Shown here piece by piece: positions 34,172 to 43,487 of a stretch of DNA of 64,000 bases. Positions within the stretch are counted from its first letter, which is position 1. Every line of letters begins with the position of its first letter. The stretch is from Pararhodobacter aggregans (GTDB lineage Bacteria > Pseudomonadota > Alphaproteobacteria > Rhodobacterales > Rhodobacteraceae). The stretch covers positions 235,119-299,118 of the forward strand of contig NZ_QDDR01000006.1 in NCBI RefSeq assembly GCF_003075525.1, given 5' to 3'. A model generated the notes under the pieces. The model was not told the DNA's origin. It was given only the letters and a program-made list of their open reading frames with translations, and did not search any database. The position numbers and the translations under genes are program-made.

Positions 34172-34819
34172 ATGGCGGACCTTAACGCAACCCAGCTGGC
34201 GAGCAAGCTCGGTCTCTCGACCGCCCGGATCAGCCAGCTGGTGAGCGAGGGGAAGCTGGAAGGCTGCTATGTCGGCGCGGGCCGTGCCCGGCGTTTTGAC
34301 CAGGGCAGGGTGGCCGAGGTTCTCGGCAAGCGGCTGGATCTGGGGCAGATGTCGGGCAATGGCCGCGGCACCCGCCGTGCCCTGATGGCGCTGTCGGATG
34401 ACGCCCGGTCGAGCGAGGATCAGGGCGCCGCTGACCCCGCGCCGATCCGTCCGCGCGTCTCGGACGGGGCGATGGATCCCCGCGATCCGGATCGCCTGGA
34501 GCTGGCGACTATCCAGATCAAGGAGGAAGAGGCGCGCCGCCGCCGCCGCGACAACGCGCGCGACGAGGGGCTCTGGGTCCTGGCCGAGGAGGTCGAGCGC
34601 CACACCTCCCGCGCCTTGCAGCAGGAGATCGCGCGCTTCGAGCTGGCGCTGCGGGACGGCGCCCGGGCCTTGGCGGATCGGATGGGCATCGACTATCGGA
34701 CGGCCCGTGCCGTGCTGATGGAGACCTGGCGCGATCACCGTGGCGCCCGGGCGAAGCAATTGGCCGCCGAGGCCGAGGATGCGTCGATGTCCGACATCGA
34801 GCACCAGGAACAGGTCTGA
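34172..34819 (+). CDS. Terminase small subunit (Nu1-like)
   Basis: A 215-aa DNA-recognition subunit. The N-terminal winged helix (NATQLASKLGLSTARISQLV, followed by EGKLEGCYVGAGRARRFD) is the Nu1 fold that binds cos; the rest is a helical region (QIKEEEARRRRRDNARDE) that contacts the large subunit. Directly followed by terL. AGGAAAGGAAG precedes the start. The preceding 34065-34171 interval could hold cos. Confidence 0.85.
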   Translation: MADLNATQLASKLGLSTARISQLVSEGKLEGCYVGAGRARRFDQGRVAEVLGKRLDLGQMSGNGRGTRRALMALSDDARSSEDQGAADPAPIRPRVSDGAMDPRDPDRLELATIQIKEEEARRRRRDNARDEGLWVLAEEVERHTSRALQQEIARFELALRDGARALADRMGIDYRTARAVLMETWRDHRGARAKQLAAEAEDASMSDIEHQEQV

Positions 34820-34820
34820 G

Positions 34821-36860
34821 TTGGGCTTTCTGTCGTCGGCGGAAGCGGCGGTTCAGCGGGGCATGGCCACGGCGATGACGCCGCCACCGCCGCCCGACAT
34901 CACCCGGTGGTGCACCGAGAACATCAAGTTCGACGAGCGTTCGCCGTTCCCGGGGTGGTTCGACATCGCGCGGTTTCCCTTCCTCAGGGAGATCCACGAG
35001 GTTCTGAGCCCCGAGCATCCGTCGCGCGAGGTGACGCTTCGCGGCTCGGCGCAATGGGGCAAGACGGTCTCGGTGCTGATCCCGACGCTCGGCGCCTGGC
35101 ACGAATACGGGCCGCTGGATAGCCTGGTGGTGCATCCGACGACCTCGGCCGCGACCGAATGGGTGCGCACCAAGTGGATGCCGCTCCGCCGCACCGCGCC
35201 AAGCCTGATCGCGAGCTTCGGCCGGGGCGGGGGCGATCATACCGACACGCTGCACAATCAGGAGACCCTGAGCCGCAACGGCAGCCTGAAGGTGGTCAGC
35301 GCCGGATCGCCCGACGACCTTGCCGGCACCACGCGTCGGCTGGTGTTGATGGACGACGTCTCGAAATTCGAGATCACCAAGAAGGGCGACCCCGAGGGCC
35401 TGGCAGAGAGCCGGGCCGAGGGGTTCGAGGAAGCCAAGATCGTGCGGATCTCGACCCCGCAGATCGCCGGAACCTGCCGGATCACCAGAGCCTACAAGCG
35501 GTCCGATCAGCGGCTTTACCATGTGCCCTGCCCGCATTGCGGCAACAGGGCGCCGCTGACCTGGGAGAACTTCCTGCGCAACCTGGATCCCGAGCGGCTG
35601 GGCGCTGCCTGTTTCAGCTGCGACGTCTGCGGGGCGCTGATCGACCATTCGCACAAACGGGCGATGGTTGCGGCGGGAAACTGGGTCCGGCACAATCCCG
35701 GGGGCGATCATCCCGGGTTCCACCTGTGGCGGGCCTATGTGCCGCAACGCGACTGGGCCTCGATCGCCGTGTCCTATGCGCGGGTCATGGGCTGGACGGG
35801 CCCGCAAGCCCGCATCGAAACCGCGGCCGGGCCCGGCGAGAAGGACGAAGACGAAGAGGCGACCGAGCAGACCTTCTTCAACGACATTGCCGGTCTGCCT
35901 TTCGAACAGGCCAGCAAGGGCCCCGACTGGGAGAAGCTGCGCGACCGGGTCGAGAACGCCGAGCCCGAGACCATTCTGCCGCTGGCGCGGGTTCCGGCCT
36001 CGGGCGTGCTGCTGACCGCGGGCGTCGATTTTCAGGGGGACCGCATCGAGGTCTCGATCGTGGCCTTCGGTCGCAACCTGCGCCGCTGGGTCGTCGAGCA
36101 CCGGGTGATCCCGCATTACATCGGCGACGAGGAGGGGCGCGCCGCGCTCAACGCTCTGCTGCGCACGACCTGGCGCACCACGCTGGGGCTGGAACTGACG
36201 CTCGACATGATGGCGGTCGACGAGGGGACTTTCACCGCCGACGTGCTGGACTGGGCGAAGGCACATCCCTTCACCCGGGTAATCACGGTCAAGGGCGCCA
36301 GCACCGCCAACGGCCCGGTTCTCGCGCCGCAGACAGCGCGCAAGGAGAACGGCCGGATCGTCAAGCGCCAGAAACGCCGCTGGTTGGTCAACGTCAGCCA
36401 GTTGAAGGCGGATTTCTATGGCTGGCTGGCGAAGGAAGATCCTGAGGGCAGGGGCTATGTCAGCTTCGCCCAGGGTCTGGGCGACGAGTATTACCGGCAG
36501 ATCACCTCGGAGGTGCGGGTCCTGAAGCGCGCGCCCTCGGGGGTGATGGTGTCGAAGTGGGATCTCGTCGAGTCAACGCGTCGCAACGAGTGCCTGGATG
36601 CGATGAACTATGCCGAGGCCGCAGCCCGCAAGAAGGGCTGGGCGGCCATGACCGAAGAACAATGGGCAGCCTTGGAGCAAGAGCGGGGCGCCGCCCCGGC
36701 CGAGGCGCAGGGCGATCTCTTCGACGCCTCGATCCCGGCCCCGTACGTCCCGCTGTCCGAGCAGGCCATGCCCGAAGCGCCACCCACAAGCCCGGCGGTG
36801 AAAAACGCCGCCGCGCCGACAAGTTCCAAGGACGCCTTTGCGCGCCTGATGAGGAGGTAA
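34821..36860 (+). CDS. Terminase large subunit (GpA family)
   Basis: A 679-aa packaging motor and nuclease that cuts cos and pumps DNA into the prohead. ATPase part: deviant Walker A RGSAQWGKTVSVLIP (about 80), Walker B RRLVLMDDVSKFE (about 175), as in lambda gpA. A zinc-type cluster CPHCGNRAPL ... CDVCGALI lies at about 240-280. Nuclease part: ACGVDFQGDRIE-like start at TAGVDFQGDRIEVSIVAFG and MMAVDEGTFTADVLDWA. TTG 34821 lies 1 nt after terS; an in-frame ATG at 34863 is the alternative start. Confidence 0.93.
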   Translation: MGFLSSAEAAVQRGMATAMTPPPPPDITRWCTENIKFDERSPFPGWFDIARFPFLREIHEVLSPEHPSREVTLRGSAQWGKTVSVLIPTLGAWHEYGPLDSLVVHPTTSAATEWVRTKWMPLRRTAPSLIASFGRGGGDHTDTLHNQETLSRNGSLKVVSAGSPDDLAGTTRRLVLMDDVSKFEITKKGDPEGLAESRAEGFEEAKIVRISTPQIAGTCRITRAYKRSDQRLYHVPCPHCGNRAPLTWENFLRNLDPERLGAACFSCDVCGALIDHSHKRAMVAAGNWVRHNPGGDHPGFHLWRAYVPQRDWASIAVSYARVMGWTGPQARIETAAGPGEKDEDEEATEQTFFNDIAGLPFEQASKGPDWEKLRDRVENAEPETILPLARVPASGVLLTAGVDFQGDRIEVSIVAFGRNLRRWVVEHRVIPHYIGDEEGRAALNALLRTTWRTTLGLELTLDMMAVDEGTFTADVLDWAKAHPFTRVITVKGASTANGPVLAPQTARKENGRIVKRQKRRWLVNVSQLKADFYGWLAKEDPEGRGYVSFAQGLGDEYYRQITSEVRVLKRAPSGVMVSKWDLVESTRRNECLDAMNYAEAAARKKGWAAMTEEQWAALEQERGAAPAEAQGDLFDASIPAPYVPLSEQAMPEAPPTSPAVKNAAAPTSSKDAFARLMRR

Positions 36861-36861
36861 C

Positions 36862-37068
36862 ATGCCGACATTGCAAGAGCAGATCGCCGCGGCCGAGAAG
36901 GCGCGGCTGGATCTGATCACCGGCCAGGCTGCGACGGAAATGCGCCAGGGCGACGAGTCGCTGAAATTCCAGCCGGCCGACCTGGCCGCCCTTGACCGGC
37001 ATATCGAGGACCTGAAGGCCCGGGCCGGGCACAGGCGCCGCCGGGCCATCGGGGTGTCCTTCCGGTGA
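36862..37068 (+). CDS. Head-tail joining protein gpW-like
   Basis: A 68-aa protein (MPTLQEQIAAAEKARLDLIT ... RHIEDLKARAGHRRRRAIGV) matching the gpW family in size, helical composition and location between terL and portal. gpW helps connect head and tail. Its stop overlaps the portal GTG (GTGA). Confidence 0.88.
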   Translation: MPTLQEQIAAAEKARLDLITGQAATEMRQGDESLKFQPADLAALDRHIEDLKARAGHRRRRAIGVSFR

Positions 37069-38663
37069 ATACACTCCCCGAGTTCCGCTCTCGGCGCAGT
37101 GCGGGGCATCAGGCGCGGGTGCGGGCGACGGCGGGTCTGGTCGGCAGCGAGGCCTATGACGCCGCCGACGTGATGAGCCAGGAGCTCGGCGCCTGGATGC
37201 CGCATCGCGAGCATCCGGATTCCGAACTGGCCGCCGCCCGCGACCCGATCACCTCCCGCGCCCGGGACCTGGTCCGCAACAACGGTTTCGCGGCGGGCGC
37301 CGTCCAGCGGGAAACCGACGCGGTGATCGGCGCGCAGTTCCGCCCGGCCGCCAAGCCGGACTGGCGCGCGCTGGGGATCACCCGCGAGGAAGCCAGCGAG
37401 ATCGGCGAGCAGATGGACACGGCCTTTCGTCTTTGGGCCGACGATCCGTTGCACGGCGCCGATGTCACCCGCACGCAAGGGTGGGGCGGGCTCTGCGGCA
37501 TGGCCTATCGTACCGGGCTGATCGACGGCGACGCGCTGTGCGTGATCCATTGGCGCGAGGATGGGCCGGGCCCGTTCCGCACCTGCCTGCGGATCGTGGA
37601 TCCGGACCTGCTGTCCAATCCGCAGAACCGGCCCGACTCGCCGACCATGCGCGGCGGGGTCGAGCTGGACGGCTGGGGCGCGCCCGTCGCCTACCATTTC
37701 CGCCGCGAGCATGAGCTGTCGATGTTTGGCTGGGGCCAGAGCCATATCTGGGACCGCTGGGAACGCGAGCTGCCCTGGTTCCGGCCGCAGGTGGCCCATT
37801 TCTTCGAGCGCCACCGGGACGGCCAGACGCGCGGCATCAGCCGCCTGGCGCCGGTGCTGGACGCGATGAAGATGCAGGACAAGCATTCGCGGGTCGAGCT
37901 GCAGGCGGCCGTGCTGGGGGCGATCCTCGGCCTCTTCATTTCGTCGCCCTTGTCGCCCGAGGCGGTGTCCGACCTCATCGACGACGGGAAGTTCACCGCG
38001 CTCGACGAGGCGCGGCAGGCCCTGGGCAAGGAGCGGGGCCTCATCTTCGGCGGTGTCCGCCTGCCGGTCCTGGCCCCCGGTGACAGCATCGAGAGCGTCA
38101 ATGTCCAGCGCCCGGCCGGGCAGTATCAGATGTTCGAGACCGCCGTGCTGCGGCGCATCGCGACGGGCCTCGGCATGTCCTACGAGCAGTTGGCCATGGA
38201 CTGGAGCCAGGTCAATTACTCCTCGGCCCGCGCGGCGCTGGTCGAGATCTGGCGCGGGTTCATGGCCCGTCGCCGCGAGTTCGCCTCGCGCTTCTGCCAG
38301 CCGATCCGGCTGGCGGTGATCGAGGATGCGATCGACCTCGGCCTGGTGCGGCTGCCCCCGGGCGCGCCCGGGCTCTACGAGGCCCCCGGCGCCTGGATGC
38401 GCGCCAAGTGGATCGGGCCCGGTCGCGGTTTCGTGGATCCGGTCAAGGAAGCCCAGGCCGCCGCGATCCGCGTGGCGCTGGGTCTTTCGACGATGGAAGA
38501 CGAGGCGGCCGAACTCTCGGGCGCGGACTACAGCGACAACCTCGGCCAGATCGAGCGCGAGATCGAGCAGATGCCAGCGGGCGTCATGCATCCCGCCCAG
38601 GAAAAGTTCGCGACGATCATGGGCGTGCAGGGACCGGACATGCGTCCCCCTTCCGAAGACTGA
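37065..38663 (+). CDS. Portal protein (lambda gpB family)
   Basis: A 532-aa portal that forms the dodecameric DNA gate at one capsid vertex. Family features: RDLVRNNGFAAGAVQRETDA near residue 70, then GDALCVIHWREDGPGPF, SRLAPVLDAMKMQDKHSRVE, and SYEQLAMDWSQVNYSSARAA. GTG start couples it to gpW. Full length. Confidence 0.94.
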   Translation: MNTLPEFRSRRSAGHQARVRATAGLVGSEAYDAADVMSQELGAWMPHREHPDSELAAARDPITSRARDLVRNNGFAAGAVQRETDAVIGAQFRPAAKPDWRALGITREEASEIGEQMDTAFRLWADDPLHGADVTRTQGWGGLCGMAYRTGLIDGDALCVIHWREDGPGPFRTCLRIVDPDLLSNPQNRPDSPTMRGGVELDGWGAPVAYHFRREHELSMFGWGQSHIWDRWERELPWFRPQVAHFFERHRDGQTRGISRLAPVLDAMKMQDKHSRVELQAAVLGAILGLFISSPLSPEAVSDLIDDGKFTALDEARQALGKERGLIFGGVRLPVLAPGDSIESVNVQRPAGQYQMFETAVLRRIATGLGMSYEQLAMDWSQVNYSSARAALVEIWRGFMARRREFASRFCQPIRLAVIEDAIDLGLVRLPPGAPGLYEAPGAWMRAKWIGPGRGFVDPVKEAQAAAIRVALGLSTMEDEAAELSGADYSDNLGQIEREIEQMPAGVMHPAQEKFATIMGVQGPDMRPPSED

Positions 38664-38678
38664 CCAGAGGACAGAACC

Positions 38679-39575
38679 ATGGACATCTACCCCACGCCCG
38701 CCCTGGTGCGGCTGGCGCCCGGTGCGCTGTTGGGCCATCTGCCCGCGGCGCAGGGGGATTTTCTGGCCTGGGCCGAAGCGCGCGCGGCCAAGGTCCTGGC
38801 CGCATGCGGCGCCCGGCCGGCCGGGCCGCGCTGGACCGATGACGCGGTGGCCGATGCCGAGAAGGGTATCCCGCCCTATGCGCTGGTCGATGGGCTGGCG
38901 CTGATCGGCATCAAGGGCCTGATCGTTCCCGAGCTCGAGATCATCAACTGGTCCTGGGCGACGGGCTGCGCCGAATTGTGCTGGCAGGTCGAGCATGCCG
39001 CGGACAACGCCCAGGTCAGCGGCATCGCGCTCCTGGTCAACAGCCCGGGCGGCTACATCTCGGGCGTGGACGAGGCGCATGGGGCGATCCTTTCCGCCCG
39101 TGGGTCCAAGCCCGTGATCGCGGCCGTGCAGGACATGGCCTATTCGGCGGGCTACTGGCTGGCCAGCGCGGCGGATCAGATCAGCGCGCCGCGCCTGGGC
39201 GGGGTCGGCCATGTCGGCACACTCGCCACGCATTTCGACCTTTCCGAGGCTCTGAAGAAACAGGGGATCACGGCGACCGTGATGCAGGCCGGCGCCCTGA
39301 AGGCCGATGGCCACCCGTATCTGCCCCTCTCGGACACGGCCCGCCAGGAGATCGAGGCGCGGCTGCAGGCCCTGCGCACGGTGTTTGCCGAGAGCGTTGC
39401 CGAGGGCCGCCGCGGTGCGATCAGCGCCGAGGCGGTTCTGGCGACCGAGGCCCGCGCTTTCGATGGACCCGAGGGCATCGCCGCCGCGCTGAGCGCGGGG
39501 CTGATCGACGCGATTTTGCCGGCGCAAGAGGCCATCGGCCTGTTCGCCACCCACCTGGCCGGCGCGTCCGGCTGA
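38679..39575 (+). CDS. Capsid maturation protease (S49, gpC-like)
   Basis: A 298-aa serine protease of the S49/SppA type that processes the prohead. NSPGGYISGVDEAH forms the ClpP-like oxyanion region; the nucleophile is S156 in QDMAYSAGYWLAS, and the probable general base is K208 (MQAGALKADG), giving the Ser-Lys dyad of S49 phage proteases. Unlike lambda C/Nu3, the scaffold is not embedded but apparently encoded by the next gene. Confidence 0.92.
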   Translation: MDIYPTPALVRLAPGALLGHLPAAQGDFLAWAEARAAKVLAACGARPAGPRWTDDAVADAEKGIPPYALVDGLALIGIKGLIVPELEIINWSWATGCAELCWQVEHAADNAQVSGIALLVNSPGGYISGVDEAHGAILSARGSKPVIAAVQDMAYSAGYWLASAADQISAPRLGGVGHVGTLATHFDLSEALKKQGITATVMQAGALKADGHPYLPLSDTARQEIEARLQALRTVFAESVAEGRRGAISAEAVLATEARAFDGPEGIAAALSAGLIDAILPAQEAIGLFATHLAGASG

Positions 39576-39589
39576 CAAAGGAGAAGACC

Positions 39590-40054
39590 ATGACGAAATT
39601 CAGCTTCGCCAACTTGCTTGGCGGGGGGCAGCGGTCGCGTGCCGCGGCCGAAGACGACGAGCAGGACAAGGCCGAAGACCAGGAAGAGGGCGCCGAGGCG
39701 GATACCGACGAGGATCAGGCCGAGGACGAGGATCAGGACCAGGCCGAGGACGAAAAGCCCGACGAGGCGCGGCGCATTGTGCTGGCCGAACGCACCCGGG
39801 TGGCCACCATCCTTTCGGCGGCAACGCCCGCGACCGTCGCCCAGGCGGCCTATTTCGCGACGCAGACCGACATGACGCCCGCCCAGGCCCGCAAGGCCCT
39901 GGCCGTGGCGCCGAAGGCCTCGGGCGGGTTGTCGGCGGCAATGCGGGGCCGCGGGTCCGCTCCGCTGGCGCCTGCAGCTGGCAACAAGTCGGCCAGCATT
40001 CTGCCCCCCGAACTGCAGGCCGCGCAGGCCCGCCGCATGAACAAGGATCGCTGA
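39590..40054 (+). CDS. Acidic scaffold-like head protein
   Basis: A 154-aa protein with a strongly acidic segment (residues about 20-60, many D/E: EDDEQDKAEDQEEGAEADTD) followed by an Ala-rich helical region and a basic tail (LQAAQARRMNKDR). GGAGAAG precedes the ATG. It sits between protease and decoration protein, the place of a Nu3-like scaffold. The scaffold role is inferred from position, acidity and helix content. Confidence 0.7.
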   Translation: MTKFSFANLLGGGQRSRAAAEDDEQDKAEDQEEGAEADTDEDQAEDEDQDQAEDEKPDEARRIVLAERTRVATILSAATPATVAQAAYFATQTDMTPAQARKALAVAPKASGGLSAAMRGRGSAPLAPAAGNKSASILPPELQAAQARRMNKDR

Positions 40055-40055
40055 C

Positions 40056-40427
40056 ATGCCCCTCAAGGAATCCACGAGCTACGTCCCGGACGAGCTGATC
40101 GTCGGCGCCTATCCGGTGATGACCTCGGGGGCGGTGATCGGCACCGCCGCCGATCTGACCCGGGGGGCGGTGCTGGGGCGGATCACCGCCAGCGGCAAGT
40201 ACATCCTCAGCCTCTCGGCTGCGAATGACGGATCGCAGATCCCGGCCGCCATCCTGCTGACCAATGCCGCCGCTGCCTCGGCCGATGCCGAGGGGCTGAT
40301 CCTGCTCAGCGGCGAGGTCGATGCGGCCAGGCTGAACTTCGGCACCGGGCACACCGCCGCCACCGTCGAGGCGGCCTTCCGCGCTGCCGGGCGGCCGCTC
40401 TTCCTGCGCAACGTCAATCCGGCCTGA
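40056..40427 (+). CDS. Head decoration protein (gpD-like)
   Basis: A 123-aa protein with a mostly beta pattern (TSGAVIGTAADLTRGAVLGR; SGKYILSLSAANDGSQIPAA; ending FRAAGRPLFLRNVNP), typical of the gpD family that trimerises on the capsid and stabilises packed DNA. Located directly before the capsid gene, as in lambda. Confidence 0.9.
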   Translation: MPLKESTSYVPDELIVGAYPVMTSGAVIGTAADLTRGAVLGRITASGKYILSLSAANDGSQIPAAILLTNAAAASADAEGLILLSGEVDAARLNFGTGHTAATVEAAFRAAGRPLFLRNVNPA

Positions 40428-40437
40428 GGAGGATCCC

Positions 40438-41472
40438 ATGTCCGATACCGCCCCCCTTTACACCTCGCGCCAGCTGGCCGAGCTGGTGCGCCCGCTCGAC
40501 CGCCCGCAGCAGTTCCTGGTCAACCTCTTTTTCCCGAATGTGCGGCTGTTCGAGAGCCGCCGCGTGGATTTCCATGTCCTCAACATGGCGCGCGAGGTGG
40601 CGAAATACGTCCACCCCGACAGCGTGGCCTCGCCGCAGGCCGAGCGCGGCTTCAAGATCGACAGCTTCGAGCCCGCCTACCTCAAGCCGCTGACGCCCCT
40701 GAAGCCCAGCAACATGCTGGACATCCGCCCGGGCGAACGTGTCGGCGGCGACATGAGCCCGCTGGAGCGGCGGGCCGAGCGCATCGCGCAGACGGTTCTC
40801 GATCACGAGGCGCAGGTTTTGCGCCGGATCGAGCAGATGGCCTCGACCATCCTCGCCACCGGCGCGATCACCGTCGTGTCGGATGAATACCCCACCGCCA
40901 CCGTCAACTTCGGTCGTGACGCCAGCCAGACGCTGGCCCTGACCACCTCCGCGCGCTGGGGGGAGGATGGCGTCTCGCCCACGGCCAACATTCGGAACTG
41001 GTCGCAGACGGTTGCCACCAATTCCGGCGCGGTGGTCGATACCTGCGTCATGGGGGGCGCTGCCTTCGAGCTGCTGGTGGCCGAGGAATCGTTCCGCGAC
41101 CGGCTGGACAACCGCCGCCAGAACGATGGCGACATCAACCTGTTCCAGTCGCCGAAGGGCACCGACGCCTGGGGCAGCTACCAGGGCACCGTCGGCAACG
41201 TCGATTACTTCACCTATTCCCAGCCCTACACCGAGGGCGGGGTGGCGAAGAACATGATGCACGATTACGGCGTCATCCTGGGCGGCCGTCACCAGCTTCA
41301 TGGGGTCGTCACCTATGGCGCGATCGAGGACGACGAGGCGCTGGTCGCCGCGCAGTTCTGGTCGAAGATGTACCGCGTGCATAACCCGTCGCGCGTCTTC
41401 ATCGAGGCCGCCGCGGCGCCGCTGCCGGTTCCGGCCCGCGTCAACGCCTCCATGTATGTGCAGGTGCGTTGA
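40438..41472 (+). CDS. Major capsid protein (gpE-like)
   Basis: A 344-aa HK97-fold capsid protein of the lambda E family: LFFPNVRLFESRRVDFHVLN near the N-terminus, PAYLKPLTPLKPSNMLDIRP, ERIAQTVLDHEAQVLRRIEQ, and the C-terminal VEAAAAPLPVPARVNASMYVQ-type end. AGGAGG upstream gives strong translation. Its stop overlaps the next ATG (TGATG). Confidence 0.94.
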   Translation: MSDTAPLYTSRQLAELVRPLDRPQQFLVNLFFPNVRLFESRRVDFHVLNMAREVAKYVHPDSVASPQAERGFKIDSFEPAYLKPLTPLKPSNMLDIRPGERVGGDMSPLERRAERIAQTVLDHEAQVLRRIEQMASTILATGAITVVSDEYPTATVNFGRDASQTLALTTSARWGEDGVSPTANIRNWSQTVATNSGAVVDTCVMGGAAFELLVAEESFRDRLDNRRQNDGDINLFQSPKGTDAWGSYQGTVGNVDYFTYSQPYTEGGVAKNMMHDYGVILGGRHQLHGVVTYGAIEDDEALVAAQFWSKMYRVHNPSRVFIEAAAAPLPVPARVNASMYVQVR

Positions 41473-41651
41473 TGGCGGCCGCGAAAACGATGCGCGTCAT
41501 CGCCCGCACCGCGCTGGTCCTCGACCCGGCCCAGCCGCCGGTGCTTCCGGGGCATCCCGTCAACCTGCCGGCGGCCGAGGCGGTGCGTCTGATCGCCGAA
41601 GGCCATGCCGAGCCCGCGGGCCCGGCGGCGCAGGCCGAGACGGCGCAATGA
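41472..41651 (+). CDS. Small head-module protein, 59 aa
   Basis: ATG overlaps the capsid stop. The short protein (TMRVIARTALVLDPAQPPVL, then PAAEAVRLIAEGHAEPAG) sits where lambda gpFI is, but is far shorter and I see no family. It ends in an Ala/Gln-rich tail and overlaps the next gene (ATGA). Confidence 0.65.
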   Translation: MAAAKTMRVIARTALVLDPAQPPVLPGHPVNLPAAEAVRLIAEGHAEPAGPAAQAETAQ

Positions 41652-41980
41652 CCTCCGTCTTCGACGGTATGGCAACAAGACTGGCGGGCGTGTTCGGCGC
41701 GCCCGACATCCTCTGGCTGCCCGAGGGGCTGGCCCCTCTCACCGTGCCCTCGATCTTCCGCATGGTGCCGGTCGAGATGGCCGATGAAACCGGCGAGCCG
41801 GTTCTGGGCCTGGCGCCGGTCTGGCGGGTTCCGCGCAATAAGGACTGGGCCCGCAACCCGCAACGGGGCGATCGGATCCAGCTGCCGGACGGCCGGATCT
41901 ACCGGCTGACGTGGGTGCAATCCTCGGGCTCACCGGCCGAGGACCGCTTCTTGCATTGCGCGCTCGAGGAAGCAACGTGA
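41648..41980 (+). CDS. Head-tail connector (gpFII-like)
   Basis: A 110-aa, mostly beta protein (PLTVPSIFRMVPVEMADETG; RNPQRGDRIQLPDGRIYRLT; CALEEAT end). Size, beta content and position after the capsid match gpFII-like connectors that seal the head and receive the tail. ATGA overlap upstream and GTGA downstream. Confidence 0.7.
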   Translation: MTSVFDGMATRLAGVFGAPDILWLPEGLAPLTVPSIFRMVPVEMADETGEPVLGLAPVWRVPRNKDWARNPQRGDRIQLPDGRIYRLTWVQSSGSPAEDRFLHCALEEAT

Positions 41981-42408
41981 GCCATCGACGCGCAGGCATC
42001 CGCGCCGTGATGCGTGCCGCGCTGGCGGCGGCACCTCGCTTCGCCTCCTTCAAGGAGGTCACCCTCTGGCAGGCCAAGGTCGATGCCGGGACGCTGCCCA
42101 TCTACGGCGTCGCGACCCCCAGCGAGACCAAGGATCACGACGCCCAGAACAGCGCCGAGCGGGTCATCACGGTGATCGTGGCGATCAAGCGGCGCGGCCT
42201 CGATGAGCTGGAAGACCTGCTCGACGACGACAGCGATGCGGTCGAGGCGCTGGTACTGTCGGCCCTGCGCGGTGCCGGGATCGAGGCCCAGCTCGACCGA
42301 ACCGACGTGACCATCGAAGGGGCGGCCGACCGGCGCGTCGGCACCCTGACCCAGACCTTCCGGGCTTTCGTGCAGACCGACGAGCCCCTTTCACCCCAGG
42401 AGACCTGA
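41977..42408 (+). CDS. Tail terminator (gpU-like)
   Basis: A 143-aa protein. RAGIRAVMRAALAAAPRFAS then IYGVATPSETKDHDAQNSAE and ITVIVAIKRRGLDELEDLLD fit the alpha/beta gpU/tail-terminator fold, which caps the tail tube. GTG start overlaps the previous stop. The position before the tail tube gene supports this. Confidence 0.72.
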   Translation: MSHRRAGIRAVMRAALAAAPRFASFKEVTLWQAKVDAGTLPIYGVATPSETKDHDAQNSAERVITVIVAIKRRGLDELEDLLDDDSDAVEALVLSALRGAGIEAQLDRTDVTIEGAADRRVGTLTQTFRAFVQTDEPLSPQET

Positions 42409-42409
42409 C

Positions 42410-43129
42410 ATGAGTGCAAGCAGCAGCGGCGTGAAGCGCGGCGCCGGAACCACCGTCCGCATTGGCCGGGGTCCGAACCCCGACTGGACCCTTCTGGTCG
42501 GGACCGAGGATTCGCCGTTCCCCGACCAGACCCCGGACGATCAGGACACCACCTGGCAAGGGTCGCCCAACGATACCGAGGAATCGATCCGCGGCATGAA
42601 GAAGGTGGCAACCCTGCCGCTGCCCCTGCAATATGTGCCGGGCAGCGCCACCGACCTCCTGTTGACTGAGCTGGAGGAAGCGGGGAGCGACGAGCTGATC
42701 GTGCTGGAGATCACCCCCAACGGCGGCGCCTCGCATCAGTGGTTCGCCTATGTGAACAGCTATCGCGCAACGTCGCTGACCGCGCGTGACAAGCAGATGG
42801 CCGAGGTGGTGTTCAAAGTGCAGGCGAAGGCGGCCACCGTCCCGGCGTCGGCGCCGGTCAACACCACCTTGCCCGCGATCTCGGGCCTGGCTCAGGTTGG
42901 GCAGGTGCTGACGGCCTGGCCGGGCAACTGGCAGCCGCATGGTGCGCTGTCCTACCAGTGGCAGGAAGACGATGGCGGCTGGACCGACATCGCCGGTGCC
43001 ACCGCCCAGACCTATACGCCGGTGGTCGGCCAGCTCGGAAACCCGCTGCGGGTCGTGGTGACCCAGACCAACAGCCTGGGCGCCACGGCGGCCAACGCGG
43101 TTCAGACCGCCGCCGTGATCGCGGCCTGA
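42410..43129 (+). CDS. Major tail tube protein (gpV-like) with C-terminal Ig-like domain
   Basis: A 239-aa protein. Residues 1-150 form the tail tube domain (GAGTTVRIGRGPNPDWTLLV; DTTWQGSPNDTEESIRGMKK). Residues about 155-239 are an immunoglobulin-like domain (QVGQVLTAWPGNWQPHGALS, YQWQEDDGGWTDIAGATAQT, then VGQLGNPLRVVVTQTN), as in lambda V, where it decorates the tail surface and may bind host cell envelope. Complete. Confidence 0.92.
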   Translation: MSASSSGVKRGAGTTVRIGRGPNPDWTLLVGTEDSPFPDQTPDDQDTTWQGSPNDTEESIRGMKKVATLPLPLQYVPGSATDLLLTELEEAGSDELIVLEITPNGGASHQWFAYVNSYRATSLTARDKQMAEVVFKVQAKAATVPASAPVNTTLPAISGLAQVGQVLTAWPGNWQPHGALSYQWQEDDGGWTDIAGATAQTYTPVVGQLGNPLRVVVTQTNSLGATAANAVQTAAVIAA

Positions 43130-43133
43130 GCCC

Positions 43134-43487
43134 ATGGGCAACCCGTTTCGGGGTGAGTCGCAGATCGGCAGCGATGGCATCGTGCTGGTCTGCGACATCA
43201 ACGCCCTGTGCGAGATCCGCGCTCATCTGGGCGGCGATCCCCGTTCGGACGCCCCGCTCGACGAGTTCTTCGAGCGGCTTGCCTCTGGCGATCTGTCGAT
43301 CATCGACCAGCGGGCGATCCTGGCCGCGTTCTTGCGCAATCGCTGGCCTGGAGTGACAGCCCGCATCGCCGGTGAGGTGATGAGCGATCATCCCGGCGAG
43401 GTGATGCCGGCCATCCGGCAGGCGGTGCAACTGGCAATGCCCGAGCCCGCGGAGGGCGACCCGCTGGGAAAGCTGATGCGCCGCTAG
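43134..43487 (+). CDS. Tail assembly chaperone gpG-like
   Basis: A 117-aa acidic helical protein (DEFFERLASGDLSIIDQRAI, then LAAFLRNRWPGVTARIAGE). It lies between tail tube and tape measure like lambda G, which coats the tape measure during tail assembly. Near its end, at 43466-43472, is the slippery heptamer GGGAAAG, 12 nt before its TAG, allowing a -1 shift into the GT extension. Confidence 0.85.
   Translation: MGNPFRGESQIGSDGIVLVCDINALCEIRAHLGGDPRSDAPLDEFFERLASGDLSIIDQRAILAAFLRNRWPGVTARIAGEVMSDHPGEVMPAIRQAVQLAMPEPAEGDPLGKLMRR
43466..43472 (+). promoter_or_regulatory. Programmed -1 frameshift site GGGAAAG
   Basis: In frame as G GGA AAG. It is identical to the heptamer lambda uses to make gpGT. 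The zero frame stops at 43485-43487 (TAG), while the -1 frame is open from well before the site to 43828. The downstream ORF has no ribosome site of its own at 43520, so it is most likely expressed only by frameshifting. Confidence 0.85.

Noticed and set aside
36573..39578. A 1,001-codon minus-strand open frame opposite the portal and protease genes
   Set aside because: It is a shadow of the plus-strand structural genes caused by GC-rich third positions; the plus-strand proteins have clear family motifs and consistent overlaps.
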